From Deltaproteobacteria bacterium (GTDB lineage: Bacteria; Desulfobacterota; Binatia; UBA12015), in contig VGTG01000035.1 in the NCBI GenBank assembly GCA_016874795.1, positions 1 through 42,730 on the forward strand: DNA of 42,730 nt, read 5' to 3'. A program made the position numbers and the translations under genes. Below, piece by piece: positions 23,402-32,163 of the stretch. Every line of letters begins with the position of its first letter. The first letter of the stretch is position 1. The notes under the pieces were generated by a model. It was not told where the DNA came from and searched no databases. It saw only the letters and a list, made by a program, of their open reading frames with translations.

Positions 23402-24264
23402 AGATACTTCCCGGCGATCACGCGCAGACGCTCGCGCGCTTCGGCCGGGATCGTGCTCCGATCCGTCACGATCGCGCCGTCGAGAGCGTGACGGCACGCG
23501 CAGTCGCCCTGTGGCAGCGTCCCGGCGAGCTCGACCATCGTCCGCGTGGCGAGCTTCGCGTTCGCGTGCAGCACCGCGAGGATCGCGGCGACGTCGACCT
23601 CGGCCTCCGACTCGTGCCAGCAGTCGTAGTCCGTGCACAGCGCCAGGCTCGCGAAGCAGATCTCCGCTTCGCGCGCGAGCTTCGCCTCCTGCAGGTTCGT
23701 CATGCCGATGATCGAGGCGCCCCACGTGCGGTAGAGGTTCGACTCCGCGCGCGTCGAGAACTGCGGCCCTTCCATGCACACGTAGGTGCCGCCCTGGTGC
23801 ACCTTCGCGCCGGACGAGCTCGCCGCGGCGGACACCGCGCTCGCGAGCTTCGCGCATACCGGATCGCCGAACTGGAGGTGCGCGACGACGCCGCCGCCGA
23901 AGAACGTCGCCGTGCGCCCGAACGTGCGATCGATGAACTGATCCGGAACGACGACGTCGCCCGGCGCGATCTGCTCGCGCAGGCTTCCCACCGCACCGAC
24001 GCCGACGAGCTGGCGCACGCCGAGCTGCTTCATTGCGTGGATGTTCGCGCGGAAGTTGAGCTCGCCCGGAAGGATCCGATGGCCGCGCGCGTGCCGCGGG
24101 AGGAACGCGACGCGGACCCCCGAGAGCGTGCCGAGCACGAATTCGTCGGAGGGATCGCCGAACGGCGTCGGGAGCCGGATTCTCCGTACGTCCTCGAGCT
24201 CCGCGAGGTCGTAGAGCCCGCTCCCCCCGATCACCCCCAGCGTCGCCTGCGCCGCCTCACCCAT
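23398..24264 (-). CDS. mtnP: S-methyl-5'-thioadenosine phosphorylase
   Basis: MtnP phosphorolyses methylthioadenosine, a by-product of polyamine synthesis, to adenine and methylthioribose-1-phosphate. The ATG at 24264 gives 288 residues and has purine-rich AAAGGG upstream; a TTG at 24303 would add 13 residues. Visible are LGVIGGSGLYDL, the phosphate-binding RHARGHRILPGELNFRAN loop, GVGAVGSL, GTYVCMEGPQFSTRAES and MTNLQEAKLAREAEI, with TDYDCWH near the C-terminus. The MTNL and TDYDCW motifs point to MTA phosphorylase over ordinary purine nucleoside phosphorylase. It sits between rlmN and a GT2 gene; no other methionine-salvage gene is visible. Confidence 0.92.
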   Translation of the reverse strand: MGEAAQATLGVIGGSGLYDLAELEDVRRIRLPTPFGDPSDEFVLGTLSGVRVAFLPRHARGHRILPGELNFRANIHAMKQLGVRQLVGVGAVGSLREQIAPGDVVVPDQFIDRTFGRTATFFGGGVVAHLQFGDPVCAKLASAVSAAASSSGAKVHQGGTYVCMEGPQFSTRAESNLYRTWGASIIGMTNLQEAKLAREAEICFASLALCTDYDCWHESEAEVDVAAILAVLHANAKLATRTMVELAGTLPQGDCACRHALDGAIVTDRSTIPAEARERLRVIAGKYL

Positions 24265-24304
24265 CTCCGCTCGCCCTTTCGCACACCGCCCGAGCGGCGG
24301 CAAT

Positions 24305-25408
24305 TCAGACCGGCGTGGCCGGCGCTTCGCTCTGCTTCTCCTCGTCCGCTTCGGCGCGGGCGGCGAGCTGGCCGCAGGCGGCCGCGATGTCGGGCCCGCG
24401 GCTCTCGCGGACGCTCGCAGGAATGCCGTGATCGAGGAGCAGGCGCTGGAACCGCTCGGTTCGCTCGCGCGAGGCGCGCTCGTAGCGGCCCTCGGGGAAC
24501 GGGTTCCAGTAGATCAGGTTGACCTTCGCACGGATGCCGTGCAGCAGCCTGACCAGACGCCGCGCGTCCTCGTCCGAGTCGTTCTTGCCGGCGAGAAGCG
24601 TGTACTCGAACGTGATCCGCTTCCGCCGCGGCAGCGGCAGCCTGCGGCACTCTTCGAGGAGACACGCGAGACTGTACTTCCGCGTGACCGGCATCAGCTC
24701 GCGTCGCGTCTCCTCCGTCGTCGCGCCGAGAGAGACGGCGAGATGCACCTTCGTCGACTCGAGAAGCCGCCGCATCTCGGGCACGAGCCCGACCGTCGAG
24801 ACCGTGATGCGCCGCGGGGAGATGCCGAGCCCCCACGGCGAGACGAGGATGTCGAGCGCCGGCAACAGCCGATCCAGGTTGTGCAGCGGCTCGCCCATCC
24901 CCATGAAGACGATGTTCGTGATGCCCGTTCCGTCGGGCCATGCCTCCGCGGCCTCGCGTCGCGCCTGCATCACCTGCCCGACGATCTCCTCGACGGAGAG
25001 CTGCCGCCGGAGACCGAGGAGCGCCGTCGCGCAGAAGCCGCAGCCCATCGCGCAGCCGACCTGCGAGGACACGCACAGGGTCAAGCGCTCCCGGTCCGGG
25101 ATCAGGACGCTCTCGATGCGCTCGCCGTCGGCGAGCCGGAGAGCGAGCTTCCGCGTCCCGTCGGAGGACGTCTGGACGCGATCGACGGCGAGCGCGGGCG
25201 GCCCGAGATGTTCGCGCAACGCTTCCCGCAGCGCCGCCGGAAGGTCCGTCATCTCCTGAGGGTCGTCGACGCCGCGCCGGTAGACCCAGCCGAGAAGCTG
25301 CTCCGTGCGATAGCGCGGGTGCCCGAGCTCCGAGAGAAGCCGCTCGGCCGAAGCCGGATCGAGCGCGTGAACGGGCAGCACGCGATCTCCCTCAGCGCTC
25401 TTCCTCAT
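24305..25408 (-). CDS. rlmN: Dual-specificity 23S rRNA (A2503) / tRNA (A37) C2-methyltransferase, radical SAM
   Basis: RlmN adds a methyl group to C2 of A2503 in 23S rRNA and A37 of some tRNAs. The 367-residue product has the radical-SAM cluster motif C119-x3-C123-x2-C126 (QVGCAMGCGFCATA), GEPLHN, the ISPRRITVSTVGLVPEM segment and the conserved C-terminal Cys of the IAAACGQLA stretch that forms the enzyme-RNA adduct. An in-frame TTG at 25417 would add three residues; the ATG is preferred, though neither has a strong Shine-Dalgarno. The usual FNP segment reads YWNPFPEGRYERAS, slightly divergent. It lies downstream of the accessory cassette, with a 22-base gap to the last small frame. Confidence 0.95.
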   Translation of the reverse strand: MRKSAEGDRVLPVHALDPASAERLLSELGHPRYRTEQLLGWVYRRGVDDPQEMTDLPAALREALREHLGPPALAVDRVQTSSDGTRKLALRLADGERIESVLIPDRERLTLCVSSQVGCAMGCGFCATALLGLRRQLSVEEIVGQVMQARREAAEAWPDGTGITNIVFMGMGEPLHNLDRLLPALDILVSPWGLGISPRRITVSTVGLVPEMRRLLESTKVHLAVSLGATTEETRRELMPVTRKYSLACLLEECRRLPLPRRKRITFEYTLLAGKNDSDEDARRLVRLLHGIRAKVNLIYWNPFPEGRYERASRERTERFQRLLLDHGIPASVRESRGPDIAAACGQLAARAEADEEKQSEAPATPV

Positions 25409-25430
25409 CGTCCGCAATCGGAGTCTTGGT

Positions 25431-25704
25431 CTAAGTGCAGCACGAGTAGACCAGGTGATGCCAGTCCGCGTCGTTCCGTGCCAGGCCAGCGAGCCCCGCC
25501 GAGACGGCCTCGAGCTCTCCTCGCATGTCCACCATGGCGCGCTCCTCGACTGGCTCGATGTAGGCGACGTGCCCTCGCAAGCGCTTGTTCGTCACGGGCA
25601 AGCTCTGGCCGAAGCCGTTCGAGATCGAGGTCGTGCCGAAGTAGCTGCCGAGAGAACGATCGCTGGGTCGGGTGAGCGCGCGGAGGATCTCGAGGGATCG
25701 TCAC
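25431..25704 (-). pseudogene. Small unknown protein of the kinase/PqqD cassette, apparently frameshifted near its start
   Basis: Directly after the nucleotidyltransferase-like gene an open frame of 89 codons reads like real protein: LGSYFGTTSISNGFGQSLPV, then VAYIEPVEERAMVDMRGELE and a C-terminus HHLVYSCCT before TAG. In its own frame it has no credible start. However, a GTG at 25704 that overlaps the preceding stop as GTGA, with AGAGGAG just upstream, is the expected coupled start; it is in the neighbouring frame. Removing one C from the CCC run at 25694-25696 would join them and give about 90 residues beginning MTILEILRALT. I do not recognise the family. The Cys-Cys tail is notable next to a PqqD-domain gene, but function is unknown. 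Confidence 0.5.
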
Positions 25705-26912
25705 CGGCTCCTCTGCCGGCGCATGAGGTGCCGCGCCGCGCGAGCGAGCTCCGGGAGCCGTCTGACGAGTCCGGCGGTATGCGCCCAGCGGAGACGAAGA
25801 TCGACCGAACGCGCGTTCGCGAGGCCGAGACGCGCCGCGAGCTGCTGCCGGGTGGGCAGCGCGATCCGTTGGGCGGTCTTGAGGAGCCTCCACCAGCGCG
25901 GCTCGTCGCTCAGCCAGTCGAACACGTAGCCGATCGCCAGCGAGCGGCGGTAATCGGGATCGAGGGAGCTGGCCAGAACGTGATGCAGCAGTGCGCACTC
26001 GGTGCGAGGCTCGGAGCGACCGACGAGGCCATCCAGATCGCCCTGCTCCAGCGCATTGCAGAGCGAAACGACGGCTTCCAGCTCGAAGGCCGGTACGTCC
26101 TCGGCGATCCACTGCGCGCTCTCGAGCCCGATCGTCCGGCGGTCTCTCGGCAGCACGTCGATCACGTCCGCCAGCGCCCGGCTGACCGGGTAGGCATCCG
26201 CTCCTCCGTGGTGCGCGAGCCCGTGTGCGATCGCGTGCGCGGCGAGTAGGCCCGGCCGCAGGCGGTAGCAGCCGTCGCAGAGTCCCGACGACGGCTCGAG
26301 ACCGCCACCTCTTTCGAGGGCTTCGAATCCAGCGAAGCGGCGACTTCCCGGCTCTCGTAGGCCTGGCAGGCGCGTGTGGAGCTCCACCACCCGACCCTGG
26401 CGATCGAGAAAGGGCGGCAGATGGTGCTCGGCGTAGGTCGTTCCGGCCGCGATGAACCCATGGCCCGCGAGGATGTCGACGGCCCTTTCCACGTCGCGTT
26501 CGCGGACAAGCACGTCGATGTCTCCGGCCGCACGCGAGCCCTCGGCGACGTATCCCCCGGCGTGCAGCGCCGCGAACTTGAGGAAGACGATCGAAATCGA
26601 CGCGTTCGATGCGGCAGTCGCGAGCTCAGGGACGAGGTCGCACAGCCCCCCGACCTTTGCCATGACCTGCAGACGCGACAGGGCAAGCTCACGAGCGGCC
26701 TCCCGCCCGAGGTCCGCGGCGAGAGTCGACGGAGGGACGCGGGCTCCGATACGTTCTACGAGACCGAGAGCCCCCGCGACTGCAGAGGCTTGCGCGCCGT
26801 CGATGGCCTCACCGAAGCGCACCTCCGGCGAGGCAAAGGCGCGCAGCAGCACCCAGCGGATCTCCGGTGTGAGAGCTCGGCGCGGGGCTCGATGCCAGGT
26901 CTTCGACCACAT
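25701..26912 (-). CDS. Nucleotidyltransferase-like protein (NTP_transf_5-type) of the kinase/PqqD cassette
   Basis: The 403-residue product resembles the uncharacterised nucleotidyltransferase family (Pfam NTP_transf_5 type) often found beside PqqD-like and HPr-kinase-like genes. The key block is VFLKFAALHAGGYVAEGSRAAGDIDVLV (about 109-136): the Gly-Ser plus Asp-Ile-Asp (131-133) arrangement is the metal/nucleotide-binding signature of this fold, and VVELHTRLPG further on supplies the third acidic residue. The rest is mostly helical and Arg-rich toward the C-terminus. No membrane segments are seen. It lacks a clear Shine-Dalgarno and lies 64 bases after the PqqD gene. The substrate is unknown; modification of a peptide or glycan is only a guess from context. 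Confidence 0.7.
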   Translation of the reverse strand: MWSKTWHRAPRRALTPEIRWVLLRAFASPEVRFGEAIDGAQASAVAGALGLVERIGARVPPSTLAADLGREAARELALSRLQVMAKVGGLCDLVPELATAASNASISIVFLKFAALHAGGYVAEGSRAAGDIDVLVRERDVERAVDILAGHGFIAAGTTYAEHHLPPFLDRQGRVVELHTRLPGLREPGSRRFAGFEALERGGGLEPSSGLCDGCYRLRPGLLAAHAIAHGLAHHGGADAYPVSRALADVIDVLPRDRRTIGLESAQWIAEDVPAFELEAVVSLCNALEQGDLDGLVGRSEPRTECALLHHVLASSLDPDYRRSLAIGYVFDWLSDEPRWWRLLKTAQRIALPTRQQLAARLGLANARSVDLRLRWAHTAGLVRRLPELARAARHLMRRQRSR

Positions 26913-26976
26913 GGAGCGCTCGCGCCCGCTCGCCCACCCCCGCCCATCGCCCCGACGAGAGCGGCCCGGGGCGGCA

Positions 26977-27701
26977 TCAGGGCGAGACGTGCTGCCAGGC
27001 GCTCGAGCGCTTGCCGCGGGCGGTACCGGACTGAGAGGTGGTCAAGGAGCCACAGTTCGTGCCCACAGGGGCGATCGGGACGCAAAAGGTCGCTGGACCG
27101 CAGCAGCCCAGCGTGAAGCAAACGGTTCCGGGAGGGCAATCGGCGGTGGTCGTGCACGGCGCGACGCAGGTCGGCACGATGCAGACGGTCGCCCCTTCCG
27201 TCGTCGGCACGCAGGCGCGTCCCCCGCGCAGGTGAACGTCGCACAGCTGTCCTGAGGCTGACAGGTGACGGCACTCGCCTGCGCGTGCGCCGGGGGCGCG
27301 ACCACCGTCAGGATCACCGGCAACAGGGCGGCCCCGGCACCCAGCCGACCCAGCATCTCGCGCCGGGAGATGTCTCCCGAGGCGGGCCGCTCGAGCGCTC
27401 CCTCGAGCAGCTTTGCCTCGTCGAGCTGCTCGAGAGCGAGCCACACCGTTTCCTCGTCGGCGGGGGCGTCCAGCTCCTCCTGCAAGCGCGCCACCATCTC
27501 GGACATCGAGATCTCGCCGTCGAGGTTGCGCCAGACGGCGGCCGCGGGCCGGTTCAGGCAGTGCCCCTGGTGCTGCCTCGCGTCGTACACCACGAGCTCG
27601 TCGCCGAGATCCGTCGACCACACCCCCGTCTGCAGGGCACGCGGCAACACCGTCGCCGATGCCCGCACCTCGCCACGCCCTCGTCTGCTCCTCTCGCTCA
27701 T
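26977..27701 (-). pseudogene. PqqD-domain protein with internal Tat-like segment and Cys-rich tail; frameshifted
   Basis: Residues about 20-103 form a PqqD/RRE-like domain (LVVYDARQHQGHCLNRPAAAVW, then a winged-helix pattern). PqqD-type domains usually bind leader peptides for ribosomally made peptide modification. A twin-arginine-like segment follows in mid-protein: ISRREMLGRLG (Arg113-Arg114), a hydrophobic stretch (118-136) and AHA-Q, a possible signal-peptidase site. The zero frame then turns into Arg/Pro-rich nonsense, while the -1 frame from the CCCCC run (27221-27225) continues as a Cys-rich tail (TTADCPPGTVC, LGCCGPATFC) to a TGA at 26977. Joined, the protein would have about 241 residues and 13 cysteines after the cleavage site. 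Either the gene is broken or one base is missing from this sequence. The ATG is three bases after the kinase stop. Confidence 0.7.
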
Positions 27702-27704
27702 CCT

Positions 27705-28579
27705 CTACTCCCGCATTCTCAGCGCCGGAGTGGATTCCCGGCGCGCTTCCATCCCTGTCGAAGACCCGAGAGCCTGGCTCAGGAGCCTCTCGACCGCCTC
27801 CTCAACCTCGCCGCGCACGCCCTTGATCACCGGCGCACGCGTCACGACCTCTTTCAGAGTCCGGAGCGTCGCCTCCGGCCGATTTCGCACGGGCAGCGTG
27901 TGCTCCATCACGGCGAGCAGCGCTTGCCCCGGCGGCAAGATCTCCCCCCGCCATCGCGCCCCCGGCCGGTACTCAGTGAGCGCGACGAGGCGAACCGGCA
28001 GGGGCCGCTTCCCGATGCGCAGCTCCGAGGGCTCTCGCAGCGACGGGGCAGGCGATTCGCCCGGCCGCGCGCGAAGCTTCAAGGCTTCGGCGAAGGGATG
28101 CGCTCGACCGGAGCGTCGAGCACGGCGTATTCGTCCGAGTAGTAGGTCGCACCCGCCCGGATCAGGGCATCGACCAAGGTCGACTTGCCGGCGAGCGAGC
28201 GTCCCGGCAGGAGGATCGCACCGCCACGCCAGCCGACCACGCCGGCGTGCACGAAGACTCGCGACCGGGCTCCTTCGGCGACGTGCAGCCGCAGGTCCGA
28301 CTCCAGGATCTGGTACAGCTCGTCGCTGTCGTGGGTGCGCGCGATGCGCTCTGCGCCGCGGTAGAGAAGGTGGAAGCGTCGCACCTTCCGCCCCGAGCTC
28401 CCTACGACCAGCGAATACAAGCATTCCACCTGCGGCCGCGCAGTCGGTTTCACACCGGGCGGGAGCAAGCCAGCGATCCGCGCCAAGGCGCTCGTCTCGC
28501 TCACCCGGATCCCGATCCGATGACCGTACGCGGCCATCGCCATCCCCCCCGCCCAACCTAGGCGGTCGATCTTCTGCAT
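27705..28579 (-). pseudogene. HPr kinase-like protein (HprK-related); frameshifted
   Basis: The first 160 residues, from ATG 28579, end with a P-loop PGRSLAGKST (125-134) and TYYSDEYAVLD (the acidic pair at 149-150), a pattern of HprK-related kinases found beside PqqD and nucleotidyltransferase genes. The frame then stops at 28079, but the -1 frame continues without a break as HPFAEALKLRARPG and a helical C-terminus to TAG at 27705. One extra base near 28100 (for example a second C in GCCAT) would give a single 291-residue protein. This is far from classical HPr kinase/phosphorylase and lacks its N-terminal domain; relatives are called HprK-related kinase A or B. No HPr gene is visible in the window, so the target is unknown. 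Confidence 0.7.
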
Positions 28580-28621
28580 TCAAGCCGAGGTATATCGCAG
28601 TTTTGGGAGATCCACGCGGCG

Positions 28622-28650
28622 TCGATACGCGCTTCAAAAATGAGTGTCAA
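28622..28650 (-). promoter_or_regulatory. Putative promoter of the kinase/PqqD cassette
   Basis: Minus-strand TTGACA (28650-28645) is followed after 17 bases by TATCGA (28627-28622). Transcription would start near 28615, about 36 bases before the kinase-like ATG, so the cassette could be expressed independently of ndk upstream. The -35 is perfect, the -10 matches in its first three bases, and the local sequence is AT-richer than its surroundings. Confidence 0.5.
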
Positions 28651-28698
28651 CGAATCGCGAGGATCCCGACGAGAAATTGCGAAAGCTCGTGCGCGGGC

Positions 28699-29112
28699 TC
28701 AGGCGAGCTCGAAGCCGGCAAAGAAGAACGAAATCTCGACGCGCGCCGTATCGGGACCGTCGGAGCCGTGCGCGGCGTTCTTCTCGACGTCCGTGCCGAA
28801 CGCGGCGCGGACGGTGCCGGGAGCCGCCTTCGCGGGATCGGTCGCCCCGAGCACCTCGCGGTAGCGGGCAATCGCGTTCTCGCCTTCCAGGACGGAGACG
28901 AACACCGGACCCGACGTCATGAAGTCGCAGAGGCTCGAGAAGAACGGCCGCTCCTTGTGGACGGCGTAGAACGCCTCCGCCTGCGTGCGCGAGAGCCGCG
29001 TCACTCGGCCCGCGACGACGCGGAGCCCGCCCTTCTCGATGAGGGCCAGAACCGGACCGATGCCGTGCTTCGCGACCGCATCGGGCTTGATGATCGAGAA
29101 CGTTCTCTCCAC
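28699..29112 (-). CDS. ndk: Nucleoside diphosphate kinase
   Basis: Ndk equilibrates nucleoside di- and triphosphates through a phosphohistidine. The 137-residue product is the standard length and contains [15 protein letters not shown], the [21 protein letters not shown] region and the active-site His115 in [12 protein letters not shown]. The start is GTG with AGGAGGAG ten bases upstream. It follows sucD by 28 bases, a common arrangement in which Ndk can use nucleotides made by succinyl-CoA synthetase. Confidence 0.97.
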   Translation of the reverse strand: MERTFSIIKPDAVAKHGIGPVLALIEKGGLRVVAGRVTRLSRTQAEAFYAVHKERPFFSSLCDFMTSGPVFVSVLEGENAIARYREVLGATDPAKAAPGTVRAAFGTDVEKNAAHGSDGPDTARVEISFFFAGFELA

Positions 29113-29140
29113 GTCGGAAAATCTCCTCCTCGCGTCGCGC

Positions 29141-30009
<869 letters not shown>

Positions 30010-30013
<4 letters not shown>

Positions 30014-31191
30014 CGCGCCGATCCCGTGCTCGCCGCGACGACCTTCTGGGCCGCGTCGGCCATGTCCGCCGCCGTGATGATGTTCAAGCCCGAGTCGGCG
30101 AGGATCTTCCGCCCGATCTCGACGTTCGTACCCTCGAGCCGGCAGACGACCGGGACCGTCAGCTTCATCTCCGTCGCCGCCTGCACGACGCCGGTCGCGA
30201 GGACGTCGCAGCGCATGATGCCGCCGAAGATGTTGATCAGCACCGCCTTGACGCTCGGATCGGCGAGGATGATGCGGAACGCGGCCGCGACCTTCTTCGC
30301 GTCCGCTCCGCCGCCGACGTCGAGGAAGTTCGCTGGCTCGCCGCCCGCGTGCTTGATGATGTCCATCGTCGCCATCGCGAGGCCGGCGCCGTTCACCATG
30401 CAGCCGATCGTGCCGTCGAGCGCGATGTAGGAGAGGTCGAACTCCTGCGCCTGGCGCTCGCGCGGGTCTTCCTCCTCCGGATCTCGGAGCTCGCGGATGT
30501 CGGCGTGGCGGAAGAGCGCGTTGTCGTCGAAGCCCATCTTCGCGTCGAGGGCGATCAGGTCGCCATCCTTCGTCAGCACGAGCGGGTTGATCTCGACGAG
30601 CGAGGCGTCCGTCGCGACGTACGCGTCGTAGAGCGCGCAAAGGAACTTCGCGAACTTGTTGAGGCTCGCCGAAGGCAACCCGAGCGACTTCGCGAGCTTC
30701 CGTCCCTGGTACGCCTGGCACCCGAACTCGGGAGCGATCGCCTCGCGGAGGATCTTCTCCGGAGAGTGCGCCGCGACCTCTTCGATCTCGACGCCGCCCT
30801 CGGCCGAGGCAATCGCCGTGACGACGCCCGTCGCGCGATCGAGCGTGAGCCCGAGATAGAGCTCGCGCTCGATGCGGCAGCCCTGCTCGACGAGCACGCG
30901 GCGCACGATGCGGCCCTGCGGCCCGGTCTGATGCGTGACGAGCGGCTTGCCGAGGATCGAGCCCGCGAAGCTCTCCGCTTCCGCAGCGCTCTTCACGAGC
31001 TTGACGCCGCCGCCCTTGCCGCGGCCGCCGGCGTGGATCTGGGCCTTGACGACCCAGGGACCCGCCCCGCTCGGATCGATCTGCGCCGTCGCCGCGCCGG
31101 CTTCTGCCGCCGTGGTCGCGACCGCGCGACGCAATGTCGGCACGCCGTAGCGCGCCAGGACTTCCTTCGCCTGGAATTCGTGGATGTTCAT
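30010..31191 (-). CDS. sucC: Succinyl-CoA synthetase beta subunit
   Basis: The 393-residue ATP-grasp subunit starts at ATG 31191 ([18 protein letters not shown], the canonical N-terminus), with GGAG five bases upstream. An upstream in-frame ATG would add 13 residues unlike the family and is rejected. Visible motifs include [41 protein letters not shown] and the C-terminal [10 protein letters not shown] loop that contacts the alpha subunit. It is coupled to sucD. About 90 bases separate it from the upstream pantothenate kinase gene, and I see no clear promoter or terminator in that gap. Confidence 0.97.
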
Positions 31192-31281
31192 GTCGCTCCG
31201 CTCGCCGCGCGAGTGCGCTTTCCATGGCATACGGCCTCCGGGCCTGCCAGGAGCCGCGCTGTGACGGCGCTGCGGCTTCGC

Positions 31282-32136
31282 TCAGGCGCCGCTCTCGCGA
31301 CGTCGCTGATACGCGACCTCGAGAGCGCCGCGCGCCACCGCGAAGCCCGGCTCGTGCGCGAAGTGCACGAAGCCCGGGACCATGCCGGGCGTGCTCTCGA
31401 TCGTCTCGCGGAAGCCGGGCACGTCGAGCACGTGACCGAGGAGGACGATCGCGCGCGCCTGCTGCGCGAAGACGGGCTCGAGAGCGATGCGGAGGAGCGT
31501 CTGCGCGATCAGCTTCAAGAGCGCTGCGGCCAAGTCCTCGCGACGCACACCTTCCGGATCGCGCGCGACGCGCCCGAAGTGCGAAGCCGTCGCCGTGGCC
31601 CCGACCGGTCCGACGCCCCCGCCGACGAGGTCCCCGACCGTCAAGTCGCAGCGCGAAGCGTCGCCGGCGAGAGCGAGCCGGCCGATCTCGCTCGGATCGG
31701 ACGTGCCGAGAAGCGCCTGGCCGAGCCCGAGGAGCGTTCCACCGCCGATGCCGCTCCCGATTAAGCGGATCGGCTCGTCGGGCGGCCGCGCGATCACGAT
31801 CCCGGTCCCCGTTCCGAGGCTCGCGACGACCGCGGGAAGAACCGGCGCGTCGAGCGCCGCACCGGCCGCGGTCGCAGCCGTCTCGTCCACCGCATAGAGC
31901 GTGATACCGCCGACGGTCTCGGGAAGGAGCGCAGAGCGCCCGCCCGTCACCGCGACGAAGCGGATCTTCTCGAGCCCGACGCCGAGCCGCTCGAGCGCGC
32001 GCAGGAGAACCCGCTCGACGTCGGCGGCGCTCGGCTCGGGGATCCCCGGGAGCGCGACGAGGAGGTCGTCCGCGCCGGCACGTCGCAGCACGACGTCCGT
32101 GATCGTGCCGCCGAAGTCGACCGCCGCGCCGATCAC
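31282..32136 (-). CDS. coaW: Type II pantothenate kinase (CoaW-like)
   Basis: Pantothenate kinase phosphorylates vitamin B5, the first step of coenzyme A synthesis. The 284-residue product belongs to the type II (eukaryotic/staphylococcal) ASKHA fold: [12 protein letters not shown] phosphate loop, [13 protein letters not shown], the catalytic Glu in [10 protein letters not shown] (Glu85; the VDE motif of CoaW), [10 protein letters not shown] and [18 protein letters not shown] (127-144). The start is GTG, 27 bases after icd. The window also encodes a type III enzyme (CoaX), so this organism appears to carry two unrelated pantothenate kinases. Some type II relatives act on other substrates, so the pantothenate role here is likely but not certain. 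Confidence 0.82.
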   Translation of the reverse strand: MIGAAVDFGGTITDVVLRRAGADDLLVALPGIPEPSAADVERVLLRALERLGVGLEKIRFVAVTGGRSALLPETVGGITLYAVDETAATAAGAALDAPVLPAVVASLGTGTGIVIARPPDEPIRLIGSGIGGGTLLGLGQALLGTSDPSEIGRLALAGDASRCDLTVGDLVGGGVGPVGATATASHFGRVARDPEGVRREDLAAALLKLIAQTLLRIALEPVFAQQARAIVLLGHVLDVPGFRETIESTPGMVPGFVHFAHEPGFAVARGALEVAYQRRRESGA

Positions 32137-32163
32137 GGGACTCTGCGCTTCACGTCCGCTCCG

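Noticed and set aside
25431-25703. Read-through or selenocysteine at the TGA ending the nucleotidyltransferase, giving one fused protein
   Set aside because: The small frame is in phase after the TGA, but no SECIS-like hairpin is apparent, and an AGAGGAG site with a GTGA-type start at the junction fits a separate coupled gene better.
25405-26112. A 235-codon minus-strand frame overlapping the nucleotidyltransferase gene and the small frame
   Set aside because: It is an Arg-rich shadow. Only its possible GTG start at 25704 is informative for the small gene.
27221-27225. Programmed -1 ribosomal slippage in the PqqD gene
   Set aside because: The bases around the run do not form an X XXY YYZ slippery heptamer in the zero frame and no obvious stimulatory hairpin follows. 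A single-base indel explains it more simply, and the neighbouring genes show similar breaks.
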